Assembly (NCBI RefSeq): GCF_006716645.1
Contig: NZ_VFPL01000002.1
Location: 248,001-312,000 of the forward strand
DNA: 64,000 nt
Direction: 5' to 3'
Origin: Arcticibacter tournemirensis
GTDB taxonomy: Bacteria; Bacteroidota; Bacteroidia; Sphingobacteriales; Sphingobacteriaceae
Shown here: in pieces, positions 10,054 to 19,329 of the stretch
Numbering within the stretch: position 1 is the stretch's first letter
How the letters are laid out: each line of letters begins with the position of its first letter
The notes under the pieces: model-generated
Database searches by the model: none
What the model saw: only the letters and a program-made list of their open reading frames with translations
What the model was told of the DNA's origin: nothing
Position numbers and translations under genes: made by a program

Positions 10054-12183
10054 TTACTGCTTAGCCTCCTCCGTCCTGGGTGCAAATACAAAATGCACTT
10101 TACCATCCGCCAAAAGAAGTGAGGCATCAAAGCTATTGCCGGCTTTTGATTTAAAGCCTTTCAAAACTGAGGTACGCCCTTTTTCGATGAGTTCCATAAT
10201 CTGGCTATCGGTCAATTGTTTACCCGACATGGTTCGCCATATCACAAAACTGCATCCACGCTGATAGCCGTTGCAGCTTACTGCTTTATCCCCAAAACGA
10301 AGAGCGCCCTTTTTACAGTGAGGACAAATTACTGCGCCTTCTTCAGGCTCCGGCTCAGCAATAAGGCCGGAGAGGCCTCTGCCTGCTTCCAGTAACTCGG
10401 ATGTAATCGTGCGGGTATACTCCCTGATCTCATTTTTAAATTCTGCGACAGATCCGCCAGTCCTGATATCTTCGAGCCGTTTCTCCCATAGCCCGGTTAA
10501 TTCTGCCTGGGCAATTTTCTTATCCTTCACAAGCTCGTAAACGGCCAAGCCCTTCTCTGTAGGCAAGAGCAGTTTCTTTTCCCGCTTTATATAGTCGCGT
10601 TTGATCAGAGTTTCGATGATAGACGCGCGGGTAGCCGGGGTGCCAAGTCCAGAGTTTTTCATTGCCTGCCGCAGTTCTTCGTCTTCTATTTCTTTTCCCG
10701 AAGTTTCCATCGCTTTCAGCAAGCTTGCTTCATTATACAGTGCCTTGGGCTTCGTTTGCTTCTCCAGTACTTCTTTCTTTTCGATTGGAAGACTTTCATC
10801 CTTACTTACTTTAGGAAGCGTTGCATTGTCCTCATCCTCCTTTTCATCATCCTTCTGATTAAATACAGAACGCCAGCCCGGCGACTGGATGACGGTCCCG
10901 TTAGCGACAAATAAAGAACCCGATTCAATGGTGATCTTGGTGAGTTCCTTTATACACTCCTGATGAAACGCCTCCAGCATTCGACCTGCAATCAGATCGT
11001 AAACGGCCTGAAGATCGGGAGAAAGGCCCGACGGAACATTCTCTGTAGGCAACAATGCATGGTGGTCGGTAACTTTCGCTGCATTGACACTCCGCTTATT
11101 CAGTTTTGCTGTTTTCAGAAACGAAGCTTGCTTGCCGAAAAGCGGGTGATGTTCCAGATTCTCAATGAGCTGCGGAATACCCGCCAGCACATCCTCTCCG
11201 ATATAACGGCTTCCGGTTCTGGGATAGGTAATCAATTTTGATTCGTACAGCGTTTGTGCAAGACTGAGCGTCTGATCGGCCGTAAAACCCTTCCGCTTAT
11301 TGGCCTCCTGCTGCAGACTGCTCAGGTCGTGCAGCAACGGTGGCTGTTCCTTCCTTGGCTTCACTTCAACGTTTTGTATCAGTCCGCCGGCAGCATCACC
11401 TGATGCAACATCTCTTACCTTCTTAAGTACTTCGAGAGCGGTCTCTTCATCCTTAAAATTCTTTATAGAAAGCGCCCGAAAGCCGACATCATCCTTGTTC
11501 AGATAGATCGCCACCTGAAAATAAATCTGCGGCTTAAAGTTTTTATTTTCAAGATATCGGAAGCAGATCATTGCCAGAGTAGGCGTTTGAACACGGCCTA
11601 ACGACAATACCGCCCTGTTTCCGGCAGCAATACTCAGCGCCTGCGTTGCATTTAAACCTACAATCCAATCGGATTCCGACCGGCATTGGGCAGAAAAAAA
11701 CAAGGTATCGTATTCAGTGCCTGGCTTCAGGTTCCTGAAACCATTCTTTATAGCCTCATCCGTCTGCGATGAGATCCAGAGCCTTTTGAATGGCTTCTTA
11801 CATTTGAGATGGTAATAAATATAGCGGAAGATGAGCTCTCCCTCCCTTCCGGCATCCGTGGCGACAATGATCTCTGTCGCCTCATCAAAGAGTTTTTTTA
11901 TGATATTCAGTTGCTTCACTACTCCCGGATCATCTGAAGTACCTGATGCAGTCTTCTGTTGCCTTACCGCCAGTTTAAATCTTTCGGGCAACATCGGAAG
12001 GTTCTCAACCCGCCATCCTTTAAATCCGTAAACTTCAGGTGGAGCCAGCTGCACCAAATGGCCAAAAGCCCATGTAAACGAATAGCCTGGACCTTCAATA
12101 TATCCATCCTTCTTTGTCGTCTTTCCAAATACCTTTGCAAGGTCACGCGCAACCGAAGGTTTCTCCGCAATAACAACTTTCAT
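10054..12183 (-). CDS. topB: DNA topoisomerase III (type IA)
   Basis: 709 residues. TOPRIM start MKVVIAEKPSVARDLAKVFG and acidic motif VATDAGREGELIFRYI bind Mg2+; the catalytic Tyr lies in LITYPRTGSRYI. The enzyme passes single strands through a transient break to decatenate and unlink DNA. The tail has a zinc-ribbon-like segment (CPHCKKGALRFGDKAVSC ... GCSFVIW) and a final beta domain, an arrangement common in Bacteroidota and plasmid-type TopB. A TAACTTCG box on the minus strand at 12193-12200 lies 9 nt before the ATG. No conjugation genes are nearby, so this appears to be the chromosomal copy. Confidence 0.95.
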   Translation of the reverse strand: MKVVIAEKPSVARDLAKVFGKTTKKDGYIEGPGYSFTWAFGHLVQLAPPEVYGFKGWRVENLPMLPERFKLAVRQQKTASGTSDDPGVVKQLNIIKKLFDEATEIIVATDAGREGELIFRYIYYHLKCKKPFKRLWISSQTDEAIKNGFRNLKPGTEYDTLFFSAQCRSESDWIVGLNATQALSIAAGNRAVLSLGRVQTPTLAMICFRYLENKNFKPQIYFQVAIYLNKDDVGFRALSIKNFKDEETALEVLKKVRDVASGDAAGGLIQNVEVKPRKEQPPLLHDLSSLQQEANKRKGFTADQTLSLAQTLYESKLITYPRTGSRYIGEDVLAGIPQLIENLEHHPLFGKQASFLKTAKLNKRSVNAAKVTDHHALLPTENVPSGLSPDLQAVYDLIAGRMLEAFHQECIKELTKITIESGSLFVANGTVIQSPGWRSVFNQKDDEKEDEDNATLPKVSKDESLPIEKKEVLEKQTKPKALYNEASLLKAMETSGKEIEDEELRQAMKNSGLGTPATRASIIETLIKRDYIKREKKLLLPTEKGLAVYELVKDKKIAQAELTGLWEKRLEDIRTGGSVAEFKNEIREYTRTITSELLEAGRGLSGLIAEPEPEEGAVICPHCKKGALRFGDKAVSCNGYQRGCSFVIWRTMSGKQLTDSQIMELIEKGRTSVLKGFKSKAGNSFDASLLLADGKVHFVFAPRTEEAKQ

Positions 12184-12302
12184 ATTGTGCTGCGAAGTTA
12201 AGGATTAAAAGAAGCCATTCCCGAACTTCTTCAATTCTCCGTTTGAAATATAGCAATGGAAGGTGGGTCTGTAACATTACCGCCAGGGAAGAGACTGACG
12301 TT

Positions 12303-12743
12303 TTAGGGAGCAGTTCGTTTAGCCGTTACTCTTACCGCGTCAGCTTCCATCGTTTCAAAAACGATCTCGTCGTTTGCAAACTTTTTAATCAGAAAACGGA
12401 TATTCCGCGTTGTACCGCCGGGTAATTGTTCTTTATAGGATATGGTAGGATACTCAAGCTTAAAAGTACCGCGTGACAATACTTTCCCGCCCCAGATCAT
12501 CTTTAAACTGTCGCTGGCACTAAAGCTGATGGAGGGATCGTTCTCTTTTAACTCGTCTCCTGAAGTTGCATTGGGAGTTCCCTGATTCGGGTTTTCAACT
12601 TTTGTATATTTCCACGTGCCGTACAGGTCTTCCTGTTTAACGGAAGGAGTGCAGGACAGAGCCATTAACAGTAAAGCTACCAAAAAGTAGCTGATCCTTT
12701 TTTCATACCCGCCTTTTTCTTTTCGGGCTTCATTTTCCGCCAT
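12303..12743 (-). CDS. Small lipocalin-like lipoprotein, function unknown
   Basis: 146 residues. After a charged N-terminus of about 15 residues comes a hydrophobic segment and a lipobox-like MALSC with Cys31, suggesting a membrane-anchored lipoprotein. The mature part (DLYGTWKYTKVENP ... GTFKLEYPTISY ... VFETMEADAVRVTAKR) has the beta-strand pattern and opening GTW motif of small lipocalin-like Bacteroidota lipoproteins. The long N-region before the hydrophobic core is odd and the start could be misplaced. It lies 70 bp downstream of the ExbD gene on the same strand. Confidence 0.65.
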   Translation of the reverse strand: MAENEARKEKGGYEKRISYFLVALLLMALSCTPSVKQEDLYGTWKYTKVENPNQGTPNATSGDELKENDPSISFSASDSLKMIWGGKVLSRGTFKLEYPTISYKEQLPGGTTRNIRFLIKKFANDEIVFETMEADAVRVTAKRTAP

Positions 12744-12813
12744 ACTTTTTTGCTGCTTTTTTACGAACTCCCATTCAGGGATAAGCGGTTCAAGTTACAA
12801 AAAAAGATCAAGC

Positions 12814-13338
12814 CTAATAAATCCCCGACATTTTCATTTGCTGTATTTCTTCATCTGAAATATCCACAATTGCATAAGAAGGTACCTTTGTAATTTGCAA
12901 TTCGTCAATAATATCCACCACGTTCTTGTACACCGCTTTACTGCTTGGTTTCACCAGTACCACCAGGCCCTTCTTCTTACTGCCCGTGATCTTCTCTACT
13001 TCGGAAACAGCCCCAAGAAGAACCTTCCTGATTCCGTCTGCTCCAAACGATGTCAGAGCCGGAGTGATCAACGGATCTTCGAGAGTACCCATGTACCATT
13101 GAATCTGGTTATGATGACCGATACAAATAGTCATTGTCCTGCTTTCAGACAGGCCGATCGGTTCTTCATCCTGCAAAGGCATGGCTATATCCATCGCTGA
13201 TGGCTTGGCCAATGTAGTGGTAAGCATAAAAAACGTGATTAGCAGGAACATCAGATCAACCATCGGGGTGAGATCTAAACGGGGCGCATGCTTTGCTCTT
13301 CCTGAGCTACGATCATTGCGGGTAGTAAGCTCTGCCAT
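12814..13338 (-). CDS. exbD: ExbD/TolR family biopolymer transport protein
   Basis: 174 residues. One membrane segment near residues 24-45 (LTPMVDLMFLLITFFMLTTTLA) contains the conserved Asp that channels protons in ExbBD/TolQR motors; the remainder is a periplasmic domain. These proteins energise TonB-dependent uptake or cell-envelope maintenance together with an ExbB/TolQ partner. No exbB, tonB or tolQ is adjacent, so this is an orphan copy whose partner must be elsewhere. The periplasmic domain is longer than in E. coli ExbD (141 residues). Confidence 0.9.
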   Translation of the reverse strand: MAELTTRNDRSSGRAKHAPRLDLTPMVDLMFLLITFFMLTTTLAKPSAMDIAMPLQDEEPIGLSESRTMTICIGHHNQIQWYMGTLEDPLITPALTSFGADGIRKVLLGAVSEVEKITGSKKKGLVVLVKPSSKAVYKNVVDIIDELQITKVPSYAIVDISDEEIQQMKMSGIY

Positions 13339-13403
13339 GATATTAAATTTAAGTTTATATCATTGAGATGCAGAGAACAACAAATTTCCACAATGTGCCC
13401 CTC

Positions 13404-14459
13404 TTATTCCTCTTCTTTAAAATACACCTTATAATAGTTCATTGATTTTCCATCATCAAAGCCTTTTTCAATCAACTCCCTGTTCCCGTGGATATAAATG
13501 TGAAAATTACGATCAAGCTTCAGTACGCTTTTATATACACGGGCCTGTTTTTTTACAGCAGCGGATGAAATATCAAAGGAATCAGCTATTTGAGTGTCGA
13601 ACTCTTTTTCATAGTCGGACTTGAAGTTTTTGAACGACTCGATGGCCTGAGGGTTTCCAATCACTTCGTTTGAAAACTCGTCTATATCGAAACTTTCCTT
13701 TTCCTTGAAATACTTCATCGACTTATTCAGGAGATCGATCTTATCGGCTTTGTTCATTTCAAACTCCTCGTCGAGTTTCGTACTGACAAAACTCTTGTAT
13801 ACTCCCAGTGTGTTGTTGGTTTGATTAAAACTGTCGTTCCTGATCTTCAGCTTGAGGAATTCATCCTTCCAGTAAACGGCTTCCGCATTCCGGTTCGTCT
13901 GATCGGTCACCACCACCTTGTAGCCCTCTTCTTTTGATGTTCTGAATATCAGGCAGCCTTTATCCAGCTTCTGAATATTTATAGCCTCCTGTTCATATTC
14001 CATTTTGAAACCGCTCTGATCAGGATATACTTTGAAATAGGTTTCCTTTGTCTCCGATTTAAATATTCCAATAGCATCCAGAAGTTCGCCTTCTATCTGA
14101 ACATTTTTAAAGTACGCTACATACAGCTCTCCAGGTTTAATCTTGGGATGAGTGGATATTTCATACAGATACTTTGCCAGGTTCTCTGTATTTTCATGAA
14201 AGGCTTCTTCATTTTCAAACATCGCTGTAGAAAAATGAAAAGCTTCGTTCAGATCGAGATTGTCGCTGGAGTGCATGAAATGGTAAACTTCGTTCACCTT
14301 TTCAAAAGGTTTCAGAAAATACTGCAGCAGCAGATTGTTGAGGGTCTCGTCTTCCATCCGGAATGGATGTTCTGATAGAACATAAAACTCGTCCTGCGAT
14401 TTATTGCCGATCCGGTGTATTGAGAGCTGGCTTAGCGATGCTTCAAAAAAAGTAACCAT
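13404..14459 (-). CDS. Nucleoid-associated protein, NdpA/YejK family
   Basis: 351 residues from the ATG at 14459. Typical NdpA features are the opening LSQLSIHRIGNKSQDEFYVL, central ALSISTHPKIKPGELYVAYF-like strand-helix region (read here as EISTHPKIKPGELYVAYF) and C-terminal SAAVKKQARVYKSVLKLDRN. The family coats the nucleoid; its precise role is poorly known. An upstream in-frame ATG at 14516 would add 19 hydrophobic residues that do not belong to the family, so the internal start is chosen. Confidence 0.85.
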   Translation of the reverse strand: MVTFFEASLSQLSIHRIGNKSQDEFYVLSEHPFRMEDETLNNLLLQYFLKPFEKVNEVYHFMHSSDNLDLNEAFHFSTAMFENEEAFHENTENLAKYLYEISTHPKIKPGELYVAYFKNVQIEGELLDAIGIFKSETKETYFKVYPDQSGFKMEYEQEAINIQKLDKGCLIFRTSKEEGYKVVVTDQTNRNAEAVYWKDEFLKLKIRNDSFNQTNNTLGVYKSFVSTKLDEEFEMNKADKIDLLNKSMKYFKEKESFDIDEFSNEVIGNPQAIESFKNFKSDYEKEFDTQIADSFDISSAAVKKQARVYKSVLKLDRNFHIYIHGNRELIEKGFDDGKSMNYYKVYFKEEE

Positions 14460-14604
14460 ATAAATGAAAAAGGCTCGAAACATACTAAAAATAATCCGGA
14501 TATCCGGAGCCGCCACAAATCATGAGTTACCAACGGTCGAATCTTGATTGGACCCGTATTGAAAAAATGAAAGATATAACAGAGTGAAGCCATGCAATTT
14601 TGCT

Positions 14605-14612
14605 TATTTTTG
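14605..14612 (+). promoter_or_regulatory. Candidate -7 box of the AEC transporter gene
   Basis: TATTTTTG matches TAnnTTTG exactly, 63 nt before the transporter ATG. No clear -33 element was found. Confidence 0.4.
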
Positions 14613-14675
14613 CAGATGTAAAGGCATCTTATTCCTTTATGAAGCCGGAAAGCCGCTGGCTTTCTATAATATTCC

Positions 14676-15581
14676 ATGACAAATTTCATTCTGATCGCCG
14701 GATCATTGCTGGCAGGCTTAATTTTCAATTTTTCAAGAACCCTTCCGAAAGGGTCTTACAGAAGCATTAATGCCTGGGTGTTATATATCGCCCTGCCGGC
14801 ACTCTCTCTGAAATATATTCCGGCAATTGAATGGAATATGGATATGCTTTTTCCTGCTATCGCACCTGTTATCGTTTGGGTGGGAGCATGGCTTTCTATC
14901 AAGATATATGCCCGCTTTAATCCTATTAACAATGCTACAAGAGGATGCATGAAACTTAGTCTGGGCTTGTCGAACACCTCGTTCCTGGGATTTCCATTGA
15001 TCGTTGCCTATTTCAGTGAAAAGGAACTAAGCATTGCTATTATCTCAGACCAGGTAAATTTCATACTTTTATCCACTGTTGGCATTATTTCTGCACTCAG
15101 GGCTTCTGAAAAAGAGGAGCTCTCTACAAAGGTTATCCTGGAGAAAGCTATTAAATTTCCTCCTTTTATTGCCTTCATTGCGGCTCTCATCCTCCCTCGT
15201 TTCATCGATATATCACCGGTAAACCCTTTACTCGATAAGCTTATAGCAACCGTTGGCCCACTCGCTCTTTTTTCTATTGGACTACAGCTTAAGTTTTCAA
15301 AATGGAGGGCGGAAGTTAAAAACCTAAGTTTCGGATTGATTTATAAACTAATGATCGCGCCGGCATTGGTGCTGCTGGTAGCATTGCTATTCGGGTTTAA
15401 GGGCCCGGTTGCACAGATAAGTCTTTTTGAAGCGGCAATGCCGACACTTGTCACCGGAAACCTCCTGGCTGATCAGTATAAGCTGAACGCTCAGTTATCA
15501 AACTTAATGGTGGGCCTCGGCATCTTGTTTGCTTTTATATCCACCGCTTTCTGGTGGTATGTAATGCAACTCATTCTGTAA
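14676..15581 (+). CDS. AEC (auxin efflux carrier) family permease
   Basis: 301 residues, almost entirely hydrophobic with about ten predicted membrane segments in two five-helix halves, including the conserved helix-break region LGLSNTSFLGFPLIVAYF in the first half and EAAMPTLVTGNLLADQY in the second. The family exports or imports small organic acids such as malate in bacteria. No neighbouring metabolic gene points to a substrate. It is a single-gene unit with a hairpin after the stop. Confidence 0.88.
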   Translation: MTNFILIAGSLLAGLIFNFSRTLPKGSYRSINAWVLYIALPALSLKYIPAIEWNMDMLFPAIAPVIVWVGAWLSIKIYARFNPINNATRGCMKLSLGLSNTSFLGFPLIVAYFSEKELSIAIISDQVNFILLSTVGIISALRASEKEELSTKVILEKAIKFPPFIAFIAALILPRFIDISPVNPLLDKLIATVGPLALFSIGLQLKFSKWRAEVKNLSFGLIYKLMIAPALVLLVALLFGFKGPVAQISLFEAAMPTLVTGNLLADQYKLNAQLSNLMVGLGILFAFISTAFWWYVMQLIL

Positions 15582-15620
15582 GTGAAGAAGAAATAAAAGA
15601 CAGGTAGTACAAAAAAAGAA

Positions 15621-15651
15621 AAGCAGGAAACGATTTAACAATTTCCCGCTT
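15621..15651. terminator. Bidirectional terminator between convergent genes
   Basis: Stem AAGCAGGAAA (15621-15630) pairs with TTTCCCGCTT (15642-15651) with one A-C mismatch; A-rich and T-rich tracts flank it. It separates the AEC transporter from the zinc-ribbon gene. Confidence 0.6.
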
Positions 15652-15686
15652 ATCAGTATATATAGTAAATAAAAAATGAGTGCTTC

Positions 15687-15887
15687 TTAGTCGTAAAATG
15701 CAGGAACATCTTCCTCTTCTACGAAAACGCTTTCAATACGCGACCCACATTTCTCACACACAAAGAAATCCTCCTGGATCCTTTTATCATCATTTAACAA
15801 CTGTACATAATCTAATGCTGAATTGCAGCATGGACATGTAAAAACTGAATGGCTAACTCTTGAAATACAATCATTAACGTCTGTCAT
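15687..15887 (-). CDS. Small zinc-ribbon protein
   Basis: 66 residues with two CxxC knuckles, CPCC at about residues 18-21 and CEKC at about 44-47, spaced as in a zinc ribbon, followed by an acidic tail (VFVEEEDVPAFYD). Such small proteins can act as RNA/DNA-binding or scaffolding factors; function here is unknown. It stands alone, with a 236-bp AT-rich spacer before it. Confidence 0.7.
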   Translation of the reverse strand: MTDVNDCISRVSHSVFTCPCCNSALDYVQLLNDDKRIQEDFFVCEKCGSRIESVFVEEEDVPAFYD

Positions 15888-16123
15888 GGCAAAGAATTTT
15901 TGTATGACAAAAGTAGATTTCGGTGTAAAAAAACCGATTGATATAGATCACTTTATATTTTGATTGTTAACACATCTTACTGTTTGATTCTCAGGCAATA
16001 CGAAACTTTCAACAAAACCAAGAAAGCATTGATAATTTTAAAAAGTTAAGGCTCTTATCATACTAATGTCATATAAGTTCATTATCGTAATTGTAATAAA
16101 AAGATGAGTTAATTTCGCACCGA

Positions 16124-16720
16124 ATGAATATTCAATTAGATACTCAGACCCACAAGAAAACAGCCATTCTCGAAAGCACTCTTCTTCTGATTAAGGAGCA
16201 TGGTTTCCATGGCACTCCGATGAGTCAGATCGCGAAAAATGCGGGTGTGGCAGCGGGAACAATCTATCATTATTTTGAAAGTAAAGACGAATTAATCAGG
16301 GAGCTGTATATATATGTTAAAGATAAGCTTGCAGATGAAATATTAAAGACTGATGATGCCGGCAGGCCCTACAGGGACCGGTTTTTAGATTTCTGGGTCA
16401 ATCAGTGCAGCTTTTTCATCGAGTATCCTGCTATCCTTTACTTTCTTGAACAATATATTAATTCTCCTTACGCCAAGCGATTTGCAGGCAGCGAAAGCAA
16501 GCAGTTCAATACAAAGGTGAAACCTTTTGTGGCATATGGAATAGAAAATGGTTTGATACGTAAAATGGACTACGAACTGCTGGGGCCAATAGTGCACGGT
16601 AGTATCGTGGCTGCAGCAAAATTTCATCTTTCGGGTCATCATGCTTTCACCACCGACCGCCTTTATGGAATGGCAGAGGTGATATGGGACGGAATTAAAG
16701 AACAAGAGAGCAAAAAGTAG
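16124..16720 (+). CDS. TetR/AcrR family transcriptional repressor of the RND operon
   Basis: 198 residues. The N-terminal helix-turn-helix is clear (HGFHGTPMSQIAKNAGVAAG, then TIYHYFESKDELIREL), followed by a helical ligand-binding domain. TetR proteins of this kind release their operator when a drug or metabolite binds. It sits 100 bp upstream of, and co-oriented with, the three efflux genes, so it most likely represses both itself and them; the operator was not identified. A TAATTTCG box ends 6 nt before its ATG. Confidence 0.92.
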   Translation: MNIQLDTQTHKKTAILESTLLLIKEHGFHGTPMSQIAKNAGVAAGTIYHYFESKDELIRELYIYVKDKLADEILKTDDAGRPYRDRFLDFWVNQCSFFIEYPAILYFLEQYINSPYAKRFAGSESKQFNTKVKPFVAYGIENGLIRKMDYELLGPIVHGSIVAAAKFHLSGHHAFTTDRLYGMAEVIWDGIKEQESKK

Positions 16721-16820
16721 ATTGCTGAAGAATTAGGATAAATTAAATAGCTGAGAGCTAATTACTGAAAGCCGACAGCAAAATACATACTACTTATAAC
16801 TATTACACAATTTTTACACC

Positions 16821-18152
16821 ATGAGATATAATAAGCTCCTCTTACCCCTACTGGTAAGCATCCCGTTACTTGCGCCGGTTCTGCTAAAGGGTCAGCCACA
16901 ACAGGAAGAAAGAACATTGCAGAATGCTACTTTACAGCAATGTATTGACTATGCACTCAAAAACCAGCCTGAGGTAAGGCAATCTCTTATTGACGAGGAG
17001 ATTGGCGAGAGGGATATTAATTCTGCCCTTTCAGGATGGTTACCGCAGATTACGGGGACCGGGTCATACAACTACAATATTAAACAGCAGACAATTGCTT
17101 TTGGCGACCAAATCGTAACAACCGGGCAGAAACACACGTCCGTGTTAGGCGGGCAGGCAACGCAGCAAATCCTGAATGCCGGACTTATCCAGGCTTCGCA
17201 ATCAGCAAAATGGTACCGCCTGCAATATAAGCAGTACACCGAAAACAGCAGGATCTATACCGTGGTAGATGTAAGTAAGGCATTTTACGATATCCTTACC
17301 AGTAATGAGCAGCTAACTATCACAAATGAAAATATTGCAAGGCTGGAGAAACAGTTGAAAGATGCCTATGCTCAATATGAGGGTGGGATCGTTGATAAAA
17401 CCGACTACAAAAGGGCGCAGATCAGCCTTAGTAACGCCAATGCCGACAAAAAGAGAATAGTTGAAATGTTGAAGTCGAAGTACGCCAATCTTAAGCAACT
17501 GATGGGATATCCGGCGGAAAAAACATTGGATCTTTCTTTTGATAATACGAGCATGGAAAGCGCGGTCCTTCTGGACACGACTCAACAGCTCAACTACCAG
17601 AACAGGATTGAATACAGGCTGCTGGAAACGCAGAGGAAACTTCAATCGCTTAACACCGGTTACAATAAGCTATCATTCTTGCCTACGCTGTCGGGATTTA
17701 TAAATTATAATTTTAACTATTTTAACAACGACTTCGGCAGCCTCTACGACAGATACTTTCCTAACTCCGTTACTGGATTAACGTTAAGCCTGCCGATCTT
17801 TACAGGAACAAGGCGCATTCAGGAGATCAGAAAATCGCAACTTCAGGAACGCCGTATCGACCTCGATCTTGAGAATACAAAAAACCAGATCTTCACACAG
17901 TACGAAACGGCCCTTGCATCATATAAAGCAAACCTCAATGACTGGAAAACAGCAAAACAAAATGTAGAGCTGTCGCGGGATGTTTACAATACCATTAAGT
18001 TACAGTACAACGAAGGTATTAAAACGTATCTCGAACTGATGACTGCAGAGACCGATCTGAGAACGAGCCAGGTGAATTATCTCAACGCATTATATAGCTT
18101 ATTATCAAGCAAACTCGACGTACAACAAGCTTTAGGAACCATTACCTTTTAA
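16821..18152 (+). CDS. TolC-type outer membrane efflux protein
   Basis: 443 residues with a signal peptide (LLLPLLVSIPLLAPVLLKGQ) and two TolC repeats: LQQCIDYALKNQPEVRQS at the start, and long coiled-coil helices (for example VSKAFYDILTSNEQLTITNEN, NEGIKTYLELMTAETDLRT). It forms the outer-membrane channel of a tripartite pump. Spacing of 2 bp to the adaptor gene shows operon structure. No lipobox is seen, so it is not an OprM-type lipoprotein. Confidence 0.93.
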   Translation: MRYNKLLLPLLVSIPLLAPVLLKGQPQQEERTLQNATLQQCIDYALKNQPEVRQSLIDEEIGERDINSALSGWLPQITGTGSYNYNIKQQTIAFGDQIVTTGQKHTSVLGGQATQQILNAGLIQASQSAKWYRLQYKQYTENSRIYTVVDVSKAFYDILTSNEQLTITNENIARLEKQLKDAYAQYEGGIVDKTDYKRAQISLSNANADKKRIVEMLKSKYANLKQLMGYPAEKTLDLSFDNTSMESAVLLDTTQQLNYQNRIEYRLLETQRKLQSLNTGYNKLSFLPTLSGFINYNFNYFNNDFGSLYDRYFPNSVTGLTLSLPIFTGTRRIQEIRKSQLQERRIDLDLENTKNQIFTQYETALASYKANLNDWKTAKQNVELSRDVYNTIKLQYNEGIKTYLELMTAETDLRTSQVNYLNALYSLLSSKLDVQQALGTITF

Positions 18153-18154
18153 CA

Positions 18155-19306
18155 ATGAAAACTCTGATGAATAGAAATTTAGCATTTGCCTCTGTTATTA
18201 CATGCGCAACCATTATTAGCGCCTGCGGAGGATCCGACAAAAAGCAACAGGGACCACCGCCCCCCCAGGCTGTACCTGTATCTGTGTATAAGGTATCAAA
18301 AGAGGAAGTAAAAGGTGTTGACACCTATCCGGGAACTGTCGTCGCACTGAACGAAGTTGAGCTGAGAGCGGAAGTAAACGGGTATATTACCAGGATTTAC
18401 GTTCGCGATGGGCAAACTGTCTCGAAAGGACAGAAACTATACGAAATAGACCGGAGCCGTTATTCGGCGGCATACCGCTCTGCGCAAGCGCAGGTTCAGA
18501 CTGCTAAAGCAAACCTTGAGCGGACAAGGAAGGATGCCGAACGATACACCAGACTTGCACAACAGGATGCGATTGCCAAACAGCGTGTTGATTATGCACA
18601 GGCCGACCTCCAAACCGCCCAGGCCCAGGTATCGGCAGCAGAAGCTGCACTATCTACCGCTGCCACTGATTTAAGACGTTCTGTAATTGTTGCACCAGTA
18701 TCGGGAAAGGTAGGAATATCTCTTGTAAAACAAGGCAGTTTGGTTACCGCCGGATCAACGCTGATCAACACAATTTCGTCTCCGAACCCTATTGGAGTCG
18801 ACATATTTGTTAATCAGAAAGACATCCCTTATTTTGTAAAGTTACAACAGGCCGGAGCAGCAAACTTTAACATCATTCTTTCGGATCAAACAAAATATAA
18901 TGCAAGCGGAAAAATCCTTGCTGTTGACCGGGAGGTAGATCCACAGACAGGAACACTTAGGGTACGGGCCAGTTTTCCGAATACTTCGGGCCGGCTCACA
19001 GCCGGGATGAACTGTTCGGTGGAAGTTCCAAATAAACAGTCAGGAGAACAAATAGTAATTCCGTATGCTGCGGTTACTGAACAGTTGGGACAATTCTCGG
19101 TGTTTGTTGTAGGAGACAGCAGCAAGGTTTCGCAGAGGCAGATCACCTTGGGTATTAAAACAGAGGATAAAGTAGTTGTTCAGGACGGTCTGAAAGAGGG
19201 TGAGACTATTGTCAGCGCCGGCACTCAAAATTTAAAGGAAGGCACTAAAATACAGCCAACTGACCCCTCTAGTGCAAACCAGGCTCCGGCGCCCGGACAA
19301 AAATAA
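18155..19306 (+). CDS. RND efflux periplasmic adaptor (membrane fusion protein)
   Basis: 383 residues. A lipobox (IISAC, Cys24) anchors it to the inner membrane. In order: a Pro/Gln linker, the first half of a lipoyl domain (VELRAEVNGYITRIYVRDGQ), an alpha-helical hairpin rich in Ala/Gln (residues about 95-170), the second lipoyl half (VIVAPVSGKVGISLVKQGSL), then beta-barrel and membrane-proximal domains. It links the inner-membrane RND pump to the TolC channel. It is 23 bp before the pump gene. Confidence 0.94.
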   Translation: MKTLMNRNLAFASVITCATIISACGGSDKKQQGPPPPQAVPVSVYKVSKEEVKGVDTYPGTVVALNEVELRAEVNGYITRIYVRDGQTVSKGQKLYEIDRSRYSAAYRSAQAQVQTAKANLERTRKDAERYTRLAQQDAIAKQRVDYAQADLQTAQAQVSAAEAALSTAATDLRRSVIVAPVSGKVGISLVKQGSLVTAGSTLINTISSPNPIGVDIFVNQKDIPYFVKLQQAGAANFNIILSDQTKYNASGKILAVDREVDPQTGTLRVRASFPNTSGRLTAGMNCSVEVPNKQSGEQIVIPYAAVTEQLGQFSVFVVGDSSKVSQRQITLGIKTEDKVVVQDGLKEGETIVSAGTQNLKEGTKIQPTDPSSANQAPAPGQK

Positions 19307-19329
19307 TTGATTACCGTAAGAAGAATTTT

